Part shown: piece after piece, positions 26,415 through 36,817 of the stretch
How the letters are laid out: every line of letters starts with the position of its first letter
Position numbering within the stretch: the stretch's first letter is position 1
Source: Pseudomonas duriflava
Lineage (GTDB): Bacteria > Pseudomonadota > Gammaproteobacteria > Pseudomonadales > Pseudomonadaceae
Assembly (NCBI RefSeq): GCF_007830155.1
Contig: NZ_VLKY01000001.1
Location: 310,001 to 374,000 of the forward strand
Reading direction: 5' to 3'
Length of the DNA: 64,000 nucleotides
Translations under genes and position numbers: made by a program
Notes under the pieces: model-generated
Told to the model about the DNA's origin: nothing
The model's database searches: none
What the model saw: only the letters and a program-made list of their open reading frames with translations

Positions 26415-27188
26415 CTATCCTATGGGGTTAAAGCTGTTTCCTGCCGAGCAATAGCGTTGCTCCTGGCGCCGGCTGTAGCTTTGTCCGTCACGTTCATATC
26501 GATTTTGCCAGGCTTGGCATTGTTGCTTGAAGTACTGTTTCGCACCTTTTCGGCATTCGCGGTAATCGATAGAACCCCTACGATGATTGCTGCAGACGCT
26601 AGTTCCATCGATACGGTTATCCACGACGTCCCATACCGCAAGATAACGTTCACCGCCGCTCCATTTCTCTATCCAATGTTGCTCATGCTCTCGTGGCGTT
26701 GCTGTGTGATGCTCGGCTCCTGAGGCCATATCTGCTTTGTACTGAGCCAGATAAGCAGCCGAGACCATTCCCTGTGCAGGTTTAGCAGCTTGAGCTTGCG
26801 TGCGAGGTACTTCACCAAAGCGGCAGTGCAAGACAGATTCGTCAATCGTATTGCTCCCCTGCATACATTCCCGTAACGGCTTAGGAACGTGAGTAACAAC
26901 AGGCTCTTGTACTGTGATGGGACGTAGCTGTGAAGGTAAGGCAGATGATGAGGGCGTCTGGGTTACTGGTGGCGGGAAGGAGCTGGGTTGATCTGGTTTT
27001 AACTGCACGAAGCCATCAAGCGAATCCCAAATGACGACCATTATGGTGACGGCAACTGCCAGCCAGAAAACAGACACGATGGAAAAAGATTTACGCCGTG
27101 TAGGTGGCCGCGGCGCAATAGGCTCTCGTTTGGGGTTAGAGTTTTGCCGATATCGCTCTCGATGCCAGTCACGGTCATACATGCCCAT
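26415..27188 (-). CDS. Single-pass membrane hypothetical protein with Cys-rich C-terminus
   Basis: The 257-residue product starts MGMYDRDWHRERYRQ, has a basic N-terminal segment, one membrane helix (about 35-55: VSVFWLAVAVTIMVVIW), a Pro/Ser-rich linker, and a C-terminal part with several cysteines (SVCSNHRRGSIDYRECRKGA; QQCQAWQNRYERDG). The N-terminus is predicted inside and the Cys-rich part in the periplasm, where disulfides could form. I chose the ATG at 27188 because AAGGA lies a few bases upstream; the frame extends to 27293 without support. I do not recognise a function. Confidence 0.65.
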   Translation of the reverse strand: MGMYDRDWHRERYRQNSNPKREPIAPRPPTRRKSFSIVSVFWLAVAVTIMVVIWDSLDGFVQLKPDQPSSFPPPVTQTPSSSALPSQLRPITVQEPVVTHVPKPLRECMQGSNTIDESVLHCRFGEVPRTQAQAAKPAQGMVSAAYLAQYKADMASGAEHHTATPREHEQHWIEKWSGGERYLAVWDVVDNRIDGTSVCSNHRRGSIDYRECRKGAKQYFKQQCQAWQNRYERDGQSYSRRQEQRYCSAGNSFNPIG

Positions 27189-27391
27189 GATGCTTCCTTG
27201 CTGGACAAAATAAGAGATTTTGCTTGTTTCAATATGTGATGAATATAGCTTTTTAGGGTATCCAAGGTCCTTTGTAAAAGCTAGCAATGGCAAAGCCTAT
27301 TAAGGCTTGGGTTGCCAAGCGATAAGAGCATGCGGGCCACTATGTTCCGACTGTGAGTTATCTGAAGAGGTGTAACTGATCAAAGCATGAG

Positions 27392-27420
27392 GCCCTCCGC
27401 CGATGAAACGGCAGGAGGGC
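27392..27420 (-). terminator. Hairpin after the L-fucose operon
   Basis: GCCCTCC-GCCG (27392-27402) pairs with CGGC-a-GGAGGGC (27409-27420) with one bulged base, 12 bases beyond the permease stop. The T-tract is weak. Confidence 0.55.
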
Positions 27421-27431
27421 TAAAAGCTTCG

Positions 27432-28676
27432 TTATGATGTGTGTCGCTGTTGGCTGGCGCCATACCAGATAACCAGGGCAAAGCAGAGCATGGGTAACGA
27501 GTAGGCATAGGCGGTGCTACTCATGTCCGCAATCAGCCCCATGAAGTAAGGCATGATCGCGCCGCCTACAATAGCCATGATCATAAAGGAGCTGGCGCGC
27601 TTGGTGTGTGGGCCAAGGTTCTTCACGCCCAGGGCAAAGATGGTTGGGAACATGATCGACATGAAGAAGAACACTGCGATCAGGCCAATTACGGCAACAC
27701 TGTCGAATCCGGCAATGACCAAGGCACATAGAAAGAAGTTGATCACGCCATAAATCATCATCAGGCGGGCTGGAGCGATGAAGCCCATCAGCCAAGTGCT
27801 GAAAAAGCGGCCCAGCATAAAGCACAGCATGGCGATGGAGAGCATGTAGGAGGCCGATTGACTGGAGGTATCTGTCCAATGCTCGGTTACATAGTTTATA
27901 AAAAATGCACCGATACCCACCTGCGCCGCTACATAAAAGAATTGGGTGATTACGCCGCCTACAAAGTGTTTGTGCTGCCACAGGGTACGGTTGTCTTGCC
28001 GGGCGATAGCCTCTTCCTGGCTGCGTAAATCTGGCAGAGATGTTTTGGCAAAAAGAAAGGCGATTATCAGGACCAGCGCGGCGATAGCCACATAGATCAT
28101 GCTGACCGAACCAAGGCTTTCGGACGAGGCGGTGCCTGTGCTGCCTGTGGTAGAAAAGAACAGCGTGCCGCCGATGATCGGGCCGGTAAATTGGCCAAGG
28201 CCATTAAAGGACTGAGCGAAGTTAAGCCGGCGTTCGGCCCCGTTGGGATCGCCTAAAACAGTTGCGTAGGGATTCGCTGCCGTCTCCAGACAGCCCAGGC
28301 CGCAAGCGATCACAAACAGCGCAAAAAGAAACATGGCGAAGCTGGCCGAAGCTGCAGCCGGAACGAACAGCAGGGCACCCAAGGCATACAAGCATAGGCC
28401 GACCAGGATGCCGGCTTTATACCCACGTTTGCTCATGAAGATGCCAGCGGGTAGGGCAACGATGAAGTACGCACCAAAATAGGCGGCTTGAAGCAAGCCG
28501 GACTGAGCCTTGGTAACGTGCAGCGTCTCTTGAAAGTGCTTGTTGAGTACATCCAGCAGGCCATACGACAGGCCCCACATGAAGAACAGGCTGGTGACAA
28601 GGATGAATGCCCATTGATAGCCCGAGCGTTCCTGGCTGGCAGCGGGTGCGGCCGTTCTGCTTTGGTTGACTAACAT
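27432..28676 (-). CDS. fucP: L-fucose permease (FHS family MFS transporter)
   Basis: The 414-residue, 12-helix protein belongs to the fucose:H+ symporter family; it shows the FFMWGLSYGLLDVLNKHF opening of FucP with the family's acidic/Asn positions in helix 1 and the GCLETAANPY motif in helix 4. It is the last gene of the seven-gene fucose operon and provides uptake for the pathway enzymes encoded upstream. Specificity for L-fucose is inferred from family and context; related permeases take up other 6-deoxy sugars or hexoses. Confidence 0.85.
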   Translation of the reverse strand: MLVNQSRTAAPAASQERSGYQWAFILVTSLFFMWGLSYGLLDVLNKHFQETLHVTKAQSGLLQAAYFGAYFIVALPAGIFMSKRGYKAGILVGLCLYALGALLFVPAAASASFAMFLFALFVIACGLGCLETAANPYATVLGDPNGAERRLNFAQSFNGLGQFTGPIIGGTLFFSTTGSTGTASSESLGSVSMIYVAIAALVLIIAFLFAKTSLPDLRSQEEAIARQDNRTLWQHKHFVGGVITQFFYVAAQVGIGAFFINYVTEHWTDTSSQSASYMLSIAMLCFMLGRFFSTWLMGFIAPARLMMIYGVINFFLCALVIAGFDSVAVIGLIAVFFFMSIMFPTIFALGVKNLGPHTKRASSFMIMAIVGGAIMPYFMGLIADMSSTAYAYSLPMLCFALVIWYGASQQRHTS

Positions 28677-28754
28677 GACAGCTCTCCGTGGTTCTTATTG
28701 TTGTGCAGCGTTGAGGTCATTGCAGGTGCTGTGAAATCGGGATCGTGGCGTCGC

Positions 28755-30753
<1,999 letters not shown>

Positions 30754-30854
30754 TGTTGTCGTCTCCTGAAATGTTGGGGTGGATATCAGGACGATCATTA
30801 GCCCAATCGGTTTGCCCGTTGGGTATCGGAGCTGGTCCTCTACCCAATCCTTGG

Positions 30855-32141
30855 TTAGGTATTACGGGGAAACCGATACTGCTGGCGTGAGGCTGGTTTC
30901 ATGGTGATCGAAAAACCTGGCGCACTGGGTGGCATGTAAGCCGGACCTTTCATCTCGCAGGGGTCTTCGAAATGCTCATGCAAATGATCGACATACTCCA
31001 CGACGCGGCCTTCATGAGTGCCGGCTACACAGAGATAATCGATCATGGCGATGTGTTGCACGTACTCGCACAGGCCTACACCACCGGCATGAGGGCAGAC
31101 CGGTAGTTCGTACTTGGCAGCCATCAACAGCACGGCGAGCACTTCGTTCAGGCCGCCCAGGCGGCAGGCATCGATTTGCACCACATCGATGGCATTGCGC
31201 ATGATGAACTGCTTGAACATGATACGGTTCTGACACATCTCGCCTGTGGCGACCTTTACCGGCGCAACACCTTCTTTGATCGTCCGATGGCCTTCTACGT
31301 CGTCCGGGCTGGTGGGTTCTTCGATGAACCAGGGCTTGGCAAAGGCGAGCCGGTTTACCCAGTCGATGGCTTCTCGCACTTCCCAGACCTGATTGGCATC
31401 GATCATGAGGTGCCGGTTGGGGCCGATAACCTCACGGGCGATCGTGACGCGGCGGATATCATCGTCAAGGTCACGACCAACTTTGAGTTTTACATGGGAG
31501 AAACCCGCATCGATGGCTTCCTGGCAGAGGCGACGCAGCTTGTCGTCCGGGTAGCCAAGCCAGCCAGCAGACGTGGTGTAGCAGGGGTAGCCGTGTTGCT
31601 TGAGCAACTGGATACGTTCTCTCTTGCCTTTAGCGCGTTCGGTGAGTAGTTGGACCGCCTCATCCGGCGTGATGCAATCAGTGATGTAGCGGAAGTCGAC
31701 GCATCGAACCAATTCTTCAGGAGTCATATCGGCGACAAGTTGCCAGACCGGCTTGCCGACCTGCTTGGCCCAGAGGTCCCAGGCTGCGTTTACCACCGCG
31801 CCAGTAGCAAGGTGGATGGCGCCTTTGTCCGGACCAATCCAGCGCAGTTGGCTGTCACTGGTCATATGACGCCAGAAGCGACCCATGTCGGCAGTGATCC
31901 AATCGAGATCAAGTCCCTTGATCTGGTTTTCCAGCGCCTGGATAGCGGCACAGCAAATCTCGTTGCCGCGGCCAATGGTAAACGTCATGCCGTGGCCTTC
32001 GAGGCCAGACTGGTCTGTTTCCAGAATGACATAGGCGGCGGAATAGTCCGGGTCCGGATTCATGGCGTCCGAGCCGTCCAGTGCCTGGGAGGTGGGGAAG
32101 CGAATGTCCTCTACGCGAAGACCAGTAATTGTTATTGTCAT
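30855..32141 (-). CDS. L-fuconate dehydratase (enolase superfamily)
   Basis: This enzyme dehydrates L-fuconate to 2-keto-3-deoxy-L-fuconate. The 428-residue product has the enolase-superfamily features: catalytic Lys in HVKLKVGRDL, metal ligands in LMIDANQVW, FIEEPTSPDD and ATGEMCQNR, and a late His in CPHAGGVGL. The N-terminal MTITITGLRVEDIRFPTS and the length match fuconate dehydratases characterised in Xanthomonas campestris. The gene is separated from the lactonase by about 100 bases. Confidence 0.88.
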   Translation of the reverse strand: MTITITGLRVEDIRFPTSQALDGSDAMNPDPDYSAAYVILETDQSGLEGHGMTFTIGRGNEICCAAIQALENQIKGLDLDWITADMGRFWRHMTSDSQLRWIGPDKGAIHLATGAVVNAAWDLWAKQVGKPVWQLVADMTPEELVRCVDFRYITDCITPDEAVQLLTERAKGKRERIQLLKQHGYPCYTTSAGWLGYPDDKLRRLCQEAIDAGFSHVKLKVGRDLDDDIRRVTIAREVIGPNRHLMIDANQVWEVREAIDWVNRLAFAKPWFIEEPTSPDDVEGHRTIKEGVAPVKVATGEMCQNRIMFKQFIMRNAIDVVQIDACRLGGLNEVLAVLLMAAKYELPVCPHAGGVGLCEYVQHIAMIDYLCVAGTHEGRVVEYVDHLHEHFEDPCEMKGPAYMPPSAPGFSITMKPASRQQYRFPRNT

Positions 32142-32220
32142 ATCGGCTCCTCTTCGTATCAGGGCAGCGGCCTGCTACAGGCCGCTGTTTAACGCATGGC
32201 GGGCGAGGGCGGCTGGAGGT

Positions 32221-33069
32221 TCAATCCGCCTGAACGGTGCGCTGCTTCTGCTCGCCCAGGCCGGCGATGCCCAGGCGCATTTCCTGGCCGGGCTTGAGAT
32301 AGATGGGCTCGGGTTTGATGCCTAGGCCGACTCCGGGTGGCGTGCCGGTGGAGATCACATCGCCCGGTTGCAGGCTCATGCAGCGGCTCAGGTAGGCAAT
32401 CAGTTCCGGTACTTTGAATACCATGGTGCGGGTATTGCCGTTCTGGTAGCGCTTGCCGTCCACTTCCAGCCAGAGGTCTAGTGCATGGGGATCGGCGATT
32501 TCGTCTTTGGTTACTAGCCAGGGGCCGAGCGGACCAAAGGTGTCAAAGCCCTTGCCCTTGTCCCAGGTGCCGCCGCGTTCGATCTGCCATTCACGTTCGG
32601 ACACGTCGTTAATTACGCAATAGCCCGCCACATGATCCATGGCGTTGGCTTCATCGATATAGCGACCAGCCTTGCCGATAACCACGCCCAGCTCTACTTC
32701 CCAGTCTGTTTTGATCGAGCCGCGCGGGATTTCCACATTATCGTTCGGACCGCAGATAGCGCTGGTCCACTTGTTGAACACGACCGGCTCTTTGGGCACA
32801 TCCAACCCTGATTCGGCGGCATGGTCGGCGTAGTTGAGGCCGATGCAAATGAATTTGCCAACGCGGCCTACGCAGGGGCCAATGCGTGGGGAGCCAGTAA
32901 CAACAGGAAGACTGGTAGGGTCGAGGCGCTGAAGCGTGGCGAGCCTTTCTGCCGTAATGGCCTGACCGGCAATGTCATCGATGTGCCCGGAGAGGTCGCG
33001 AATCTGCCCCTGAGCATCCAGCAGGCCGGGTTTTTCCTGACCTTTTTCTCCGTAACGCAGCAATTTCAT
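32221..33069 (-). CDS. 2,4-diketo-3-deoxy-L-fuconate hydrolase (FAH family)
   Basis: The 282-residue fumarylacetoacetate hydrolase-family protein has KFICIGLNYADHAAESG, the metal-binding EVELGVVIGK and NDVSEREWQ, and GDVISTGTPPGVG. In the non-phosphorylative fucose pathway this family cleaves 2,4-diketo-3-deoxy-L-fuconate to pyruvate and L-lactate. Such proteins are often annotated as ureidoglycolate lyase; the context argues for the fucose role. Confidence 0.82.
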   Translation of the reverse strand: MKLLRYGEKGQEKPGLLDAQGQIRDLSGHIDDIAGQAITAERLATLQRLDPTSLPVVTGSPRIGPCVGRVGKFICIGLNYADHAAESGLDVPKEPVVFNKWTSAICGPNDNVEIPRGSIKTDWEVELGVVIGKAGRYIDEANAMDHVAGYCVINDVSEREWQIERGGTWDKGKGFDTFGPLGPWLVTKDEIADPHALDLWLEVDGKRYQNGNTRTMVFKVPELIAYLSRCMSLQPGDVISTGTPPGVGLGIKPEPIYLKPGQEMRLGIAGLGEQKQRTVQAD

Positions 33070-33108
33070 GAGGGATTTCCTTGTGCAATAAAAAGGATGG
33101 CGTGATGT

Positions 33109-33849
33109 TTAGGCGACCCAGCCGCCATCAATGACGTTAATGGTGCCTGTCGTAAAGCCCGACGCATCGGAGCCAAGGTAGAGCGCTAGAGCGGCGATCT
33201 CCTCAGGCCTGCCAATCCGTCCCATGGGCTGGCGCGACACAAACGCAGCATAGACTTCTTCTTCGGCGCGACCTTCCTGCTGGGCTTGGGCAGCGATGCG
33301 TTGACGCAGGGAGGGCGAGTCGACCGTACCGGGGCAGATCGCATTGCAGCGGATGCCCTTGGCCACAAAGTCGGCAGCTACGGACTTGGTCAGCCCAATG
33401 ACGGCGGCCTTGCTGGCACAGTAGGCAAAGCGGTTTGGTACTCCTTTTACGCTGGAGGCCACCGAAGACATGTTGATGATCGAGCCGCCGCCGTTATCGA
33501 TCATGGCCGGCAGAAAGGCGCGAATCATGCGGTACATGGCGGTAACGTTAAGATCGAAAGAAAATTTCCAGGCGTCCTCGTCGCACTCAAGGATGGTGCC
33601 GCTGTGCACGTAACCGGCGCAGTTGAAGAGAATGTCGACGACGCCAAGATCACTGGCAAGTGCCTGGATGGCGTCGGGCTGTGTGACATCAAGAGTATGG
33701 GAGCGGGCGTTGGGAAGCTCGGCGAGGGCGGCGGTGTTGATATCGACCGCAATGACGTCAGCACCCGCTTCGGCAAAGGCCAGGACGCTGGCGCGGCCAA
33801 TCCCTTGAGCGGCAGCGGTGACGAGGACACGTTTTCCAGCAACGGACAT
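33109..33849 (-). CDS. 2-keto-3-deoxy-L-fuconate dehydrogenase (SDR family)
   Basis: The 246-residue short-chain dehydrogenase has TAAAQGIGRAS, FNCAGYVHSG, Ser in INMSSVASS and YxxxK in AYCASKAAV. Position at the head of the operon, next to the diketo-acid hydrolase, and its resemblance to KDF dehydrogenases assign it to oxidation of 2-keto-3-deoxy-L-fuconate to the 2,4-diketo acid. It is the promoter-proximal gene, divergent from the GntR regulator. Confidence 0.8.
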   Translation of the reverse strand: MSVAGKRVLVTAAAQGIGRASVLAFAEAGADVIAVDINTAALAELPNARSHTLDVTQPDAIQALASDLGVVDILFNCAGYVHSGTILECDEDAWKFSFDLNVTAMYRMIRAFLPAMIDNGGGSIINMSSVASSVKGVPNRFAYCASKAAVIGLTKSVAADFVAKGIRCNAICPGTVDSPSLRQRIAAQAQQEGRAEEEVYAAFVSRQPMGRIGRPEEIAALALYLGSDASGFTTGTINVIDGGWVA

Positions 33850-33929
33850 GGGAGCCTCCTGTTTTTATTATTCATGGCAATGACCCGCTGGTATTAACCG
33901 CTGCTATGCTGGAGGCATATTGAGTGGCT

Positions 33930-33944
33930 AATGGTCAGGCCATT
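33930..33944. promoter_or_regulatory. Candidate GntR operator between regulator and fucose operon
   Basis: AATGG-TCAGG-CCATT is a near-perfect palindrome in the 180-base divergent gap, about 80 bases from each start. FadR-subfamily regulators often bind TGGT-n-ACCA-like sites, and this is the only clear candidate here. Confidence 0.4.
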
Positions 33945-34029
33945 GGTCCTCTGGTTTAGCAGTGACTCTTTCGCTGTGCAAGTTTTTTCTGCAGGGCGAA
34001 CGGTTTGATGTGGGCCGGTGGAATGCGTA

Positions 34030-34797
34030 ATGCCAATACAAACAATTGAAAATCCAAGGCTTTATCGCCAGATTGCCGATCAGCTGCGCAGCTTGATCGA
34101 GAGCGGAGAGTTTCCTCCCGGCAGCCGTCTTCCTGCTGAACGGGAGCTGGCCAAGCAGATGGGTGTAAGCCGGGCCTCGGTACGTGAGGCGTTAATCGCC
34201 CTGGAGGTTATTGGTCTGGTGGATGTGCGGGTTGGTAACGGTGTGTTGGTCTGCGCCAGTGATCCGTGTTCAACGAGCGATGCCTCGGTAATGGAACTGG
34301 CCGCACGAGGCCAGTGGGTCGGACCGGACCCGGAACTGGGTATTGAGGTGGATTTCAATGCTGAAATTCCTCCGTTTTCATTGCTCCAGGCGCGTCGGTT
34401 GATTGAGCCGGAAACCGCCGCGCTGGCTGCCTTTAACGCCAGTGAGGAAGAGTTGGCCGGTATTCGCGCGGCATTCGAGCGCAACGTGCAGGACAACCGT
34501 GAAGGCTCGACAACACACCCGGGGGATCGGCTGTTTCATATCCGTATCGCCCAGGCCAGTGGCAATCCGGCGTATGCCCTGATGATCCAGCATTTGCTTG
34601 GGCATCGTTACGGTTCAATGTATCAACGCTTGCAGGCTCACTACACGCCTGATGACATGCCGCATCGCTCCGAGCATGAGCATCGGCACATACTGGAAGC
34701 GCTGGAAGCTCGGAATCCCGATGCAGCCCGCGCAGCCATGCAGGCGCATCTGGATGAGGTAATCCGGATTTTTTCTCGCGGACAGGAAGCGGAATAA
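34030..34797 (+). CDS. GntR/FadR-family regulator of L-fucose genes
   Basis: The 255-residue protein has an N-terminal winged helix (YRQIADQLRSLIESGEFP; LPAERELAKQMGVSRASVRE) and a C-terminal FCD all-helical ligand domain with metal-binding His residues (GDRLFHIRIAQASGN; EHEHRHILEALEAR). It is divergent from the fucose operon and probably represses it until a pathway intermediate binds. I chose the ATG at 34030, with GGTGGAA at good spacing; a GTG at 34018 is an alternative. Its stop is seven bases from the stop of a convergent SDR gene. Confidence 0.85.
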   Translation: MPIQTIENPRLYRQIADQLRSLIESGEFPPGSRLPAERELAKQMGVSRASVREALIALEVIGLVDVRVGNGVLVCASDPCSTSDASVMELAARGQWVGPDPELGIEVDFNAEIPPFSLLQARRLIEPETAALAAFNASEEELAGIRAAFERNVQDNREGSTTHPGDRLFHIRIAQASGNPAYALMIQHLLGHRYGSMYQRLQAHYTPDDMPHRSEHEHRHILEALEARNPDAARAAMQAHLDEVIRIFSRGQEAE

Positions 34798-34804
34798 CGC
34801 CTTG

Positions 34805-35545
34805 TCATTCCATTGCCGTTGGCCTCAGCACAATCTCGTTGATATCGACGGCCGCCGGTTGGCCTATAGCGAAGGCAATCGACTGAGCGACCGATAGTGC
34901 AGGGATGGCCATTTCATGGATATGACGTACGTTTTTGGCAACATTCTCATCGGTCACGCTGTTGGGCAGTTCAGTATCAACGGGGCCGGGCGAAATAATG
35001 GTGCTGCGGATGTTGTAGGGCGTCATTTCCATGCGCAGCCCTTCGGCAATGGCGCGTACGCCAAACTTGGTTGCCGAATACACCGCACTGGTTGGCCGTA
35101 CACGGTGCCCAGATAGAGACGAGACATTGATGACATGGCCGCTCTTCTGCTGCTGCATGACCGGCAAGACCGCGGCAATGCCATAAAGGGTGCCTTTGAG
35201 ATTGATGTCGATCATGCGCTCCCAATCTTCAACCTTACGCTGATCGAGCCGCGAATTGGGCATGATGCCGGCGTTATTGATCATGACATCAACCCGGCCA
35301 AACGTCGCAATGGCCTGCTGAACCAGGGCTTCGACTTCCTGCCTCCTGGCCACATCCATTGGCATGACCTCGACCATGCCGCCGGCCTTGCGTATGTCCT
35401 GAGCGATGGCGTTGAGTTTGTCCAGACGGCGAGCGCCCAACACAACGGCTGCGCCTTCTGAACTTAAAAGCCGTGCCGTTGCTTCACCAATACCGCTGCT
35501 GGCGCCGGTAATGACAATAACCTTGCCTTTAATGTTGTTGCTCAT
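34805..35545 (-). CDS. SDR family oxidoreductase
   Basis: The 246-residue protein has the cofactor motif TGASSGIGEAT, MINNAGIMP, Ser in INVSSLSGH and YxxxK in VYSATKFGV. It resembles the YdfG/clavaldehyde-dehydrogenase-like group, usually NADP-dependent. It faces the fucose regulator tail to tail and is not part of the fucose operon. The substrate cannot be told from sequence. Confidence 0.8.
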   Translation of the reverse strand: MSNNIKGKVIVITGASSGIGEATARLLSSEGAAVVLGARRLDKLNAIAQDIRKAGGMVEVMPMDVARRQEVEALVQQAIATFGRVDVMINNAGIMPNSRLDQRKVEDWERMIDINLKGTLYGIAAVLPVMQQQKSGHVINVSSLSGHRVRPTSAVYSATKFGVRAIAEGLRMEMTPYNIRSTIISPGPVDTELPNSVTDENVAKNVRHIHEMAIPALSVAQSIAFAIGQPAAVDINEIVLRPTAME

Positions 35546-35598
35546 GAAAGTACCTAAGTCGGGTGGTGTTATGAAAAGAACGTTTGAAAATGGACATG

Positions 35599-35650
35599 TT
35601 TCAAGCGGCGGTTATTTGATCGTTTTACGGTTTTTAAAAGACGCTTGAAA
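35599..35650. repeat. Spaced 9-bp inverted repeat upstream of the GT4 gene
   Basis: TTTCAAGCG (35599-35607) and CGCTTGAAA (35642-35650) are exact complements 34 bases apart; a related CGTTTGAAA lies at 35581-35589. They sit in the divergent gap between the SDR and the glycosyltransferase gene, suitable for a looped or cooperative regulator site. Confidence 0.4.
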
Positions 35651-35747
35651 TCCGGCATCTGATCCTTAAATTTTTCGGCGGCGTTTTTTGCCAGCGAACT
35701 TTCGCACCCTTCTGGCTTTGTTCATCTTTTATCAAGGAGATTGATCG

Positions 35748-36812
35748 ATGAAGATCGCGCAGATTGCACCCTTGTATGAAGCGGTGCCGCCCAAGCTCTA
35801 CGGCGGGACTGAAAGGGTCGTGGCCCACCTGACCGATGCGCTGGTCGAGCTGGGACACGAGGTGACCCTGTTTGCATCTGCTGATTCGCATACATCTGCC
35901 CACCTGGTGCCGGGCAGCGAGCAGGCGTTACGGCTCGACCCTACGCCGCTCAAGTCCGATATCGCCAGTCATCTGAGCATGCTGCACGAGTTGCGGGAGC
36001 GTGCCGATGAGTTTGACGTTCTGCACTTTCATGTCGACTTGCTGCAGTTTCCCCTGTTCGAGCCTCTTGCCGAGCGGACAATAACCACTCTGCACGGGCG
36101 GCTCGACCTCAAGGGGCTCCCGGAGATCTACCGGCGTTGGCACCGATTCCCGCTGGTATCCATCTCCCATCATCAACGTACCCCGCTGGCCTTTGCCAAC
36201 TGGCACGGCACGGTCTATCACGGCCTACATGCTTCTACCTACCGGTTCCATGAACAGGTTGGGGATGGCTATCTCGCCTTTTTAGGGCGCATTTCGCCGG
36301 AAAAACGACCGGATCGGGCTATTGCCATTGCTCGCCAGGCTGGCGTTCCGATCAAGATTGCAGCCAAGGTGGACGCTGCCGACCGCAAGTATTTTGAGCA
36401 GGAGATCCGCCCGCTGCTGGATGATCCGCTAGTGGAGTTTATGGGTGAAATTGGCGACAGCGAAAAATCAGAATTTTTGGGCAATGCCCGTGCGCTGCTC
36501 TTTCCCATCGACTGGCCGGAGCCGTTCGGGCTGGTGATGATTGAGGCCATGGCCTGTGGTACGCCAGTTATTGCCTGGCGCTGCGGCTCGGTGCCGGAAG
36601 TGATAGAGCCGGATGTCACAGGCTATATCGTTGACAGTGAAGCGCAGGCGGTAGAGGCAGTACGAAAGGTGATGACGCTCGACCGGCGGCGGGTACGTAG
36701 TGTGTTCGAGCAGCGCTTCTCGGCTACAGCCATGGCCAGACACTATCTGGAGCTGTACCGGCAGCTGCCGGGCGCTCGGAGCGCTGAAGACGATTTCAAG
36801 CAAACTGCATAA
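35748..36812 (+). CDS. GT4-like glycosyltransferase
   Basis: The 354-residue GT-B fold protein opens with MKIAQIAPLYEAVPPKLYGG and has the nucleotide-sugar-binding C-terminal domain (FLGRISPEKRPDRAI; PEPFGLVMIEAMACGTPV with the family Glu). The donor and acceptor sugars are unknown. Linked to a glycogen-debranching-like enzyme six bases downstream, it probably works on a glucan or oligosaccharide. AAGGAG precedes the ATG. Confidence 0.8.
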   Translation: MKIAQIAPLYEAVPPKLYGGTERVVAHLTDALVELGHEVTLFASADSHTSAHLVPGSEQALRLDPTPLKSDIASHLSMLHELRERADEFDVLHFHVDLLQFPLFEPLAERTITTLHGRLDLKGLPEIYRRWHRFPLVSISHHQRTPLAFANWHGTVYHGLHASTYRFHEQVGDGYLAFLGRISPEKRPDRAIAIARQAGVPIKIAAKVDAADRKYFEQEIRPLLDDPLVEFMGEIGDSEKSEFLGNARALLFPIDWPEPFGLVMIEAMACGTPVIAWRCGSVPEVIEPDVTGYIVDSEAQAVEAVRKVMTLDRRRVRSVFEQRFSATAMARHYLELYRQLPGARSAEDDFKQTA

Positions 36813-36817
36813 CGACC

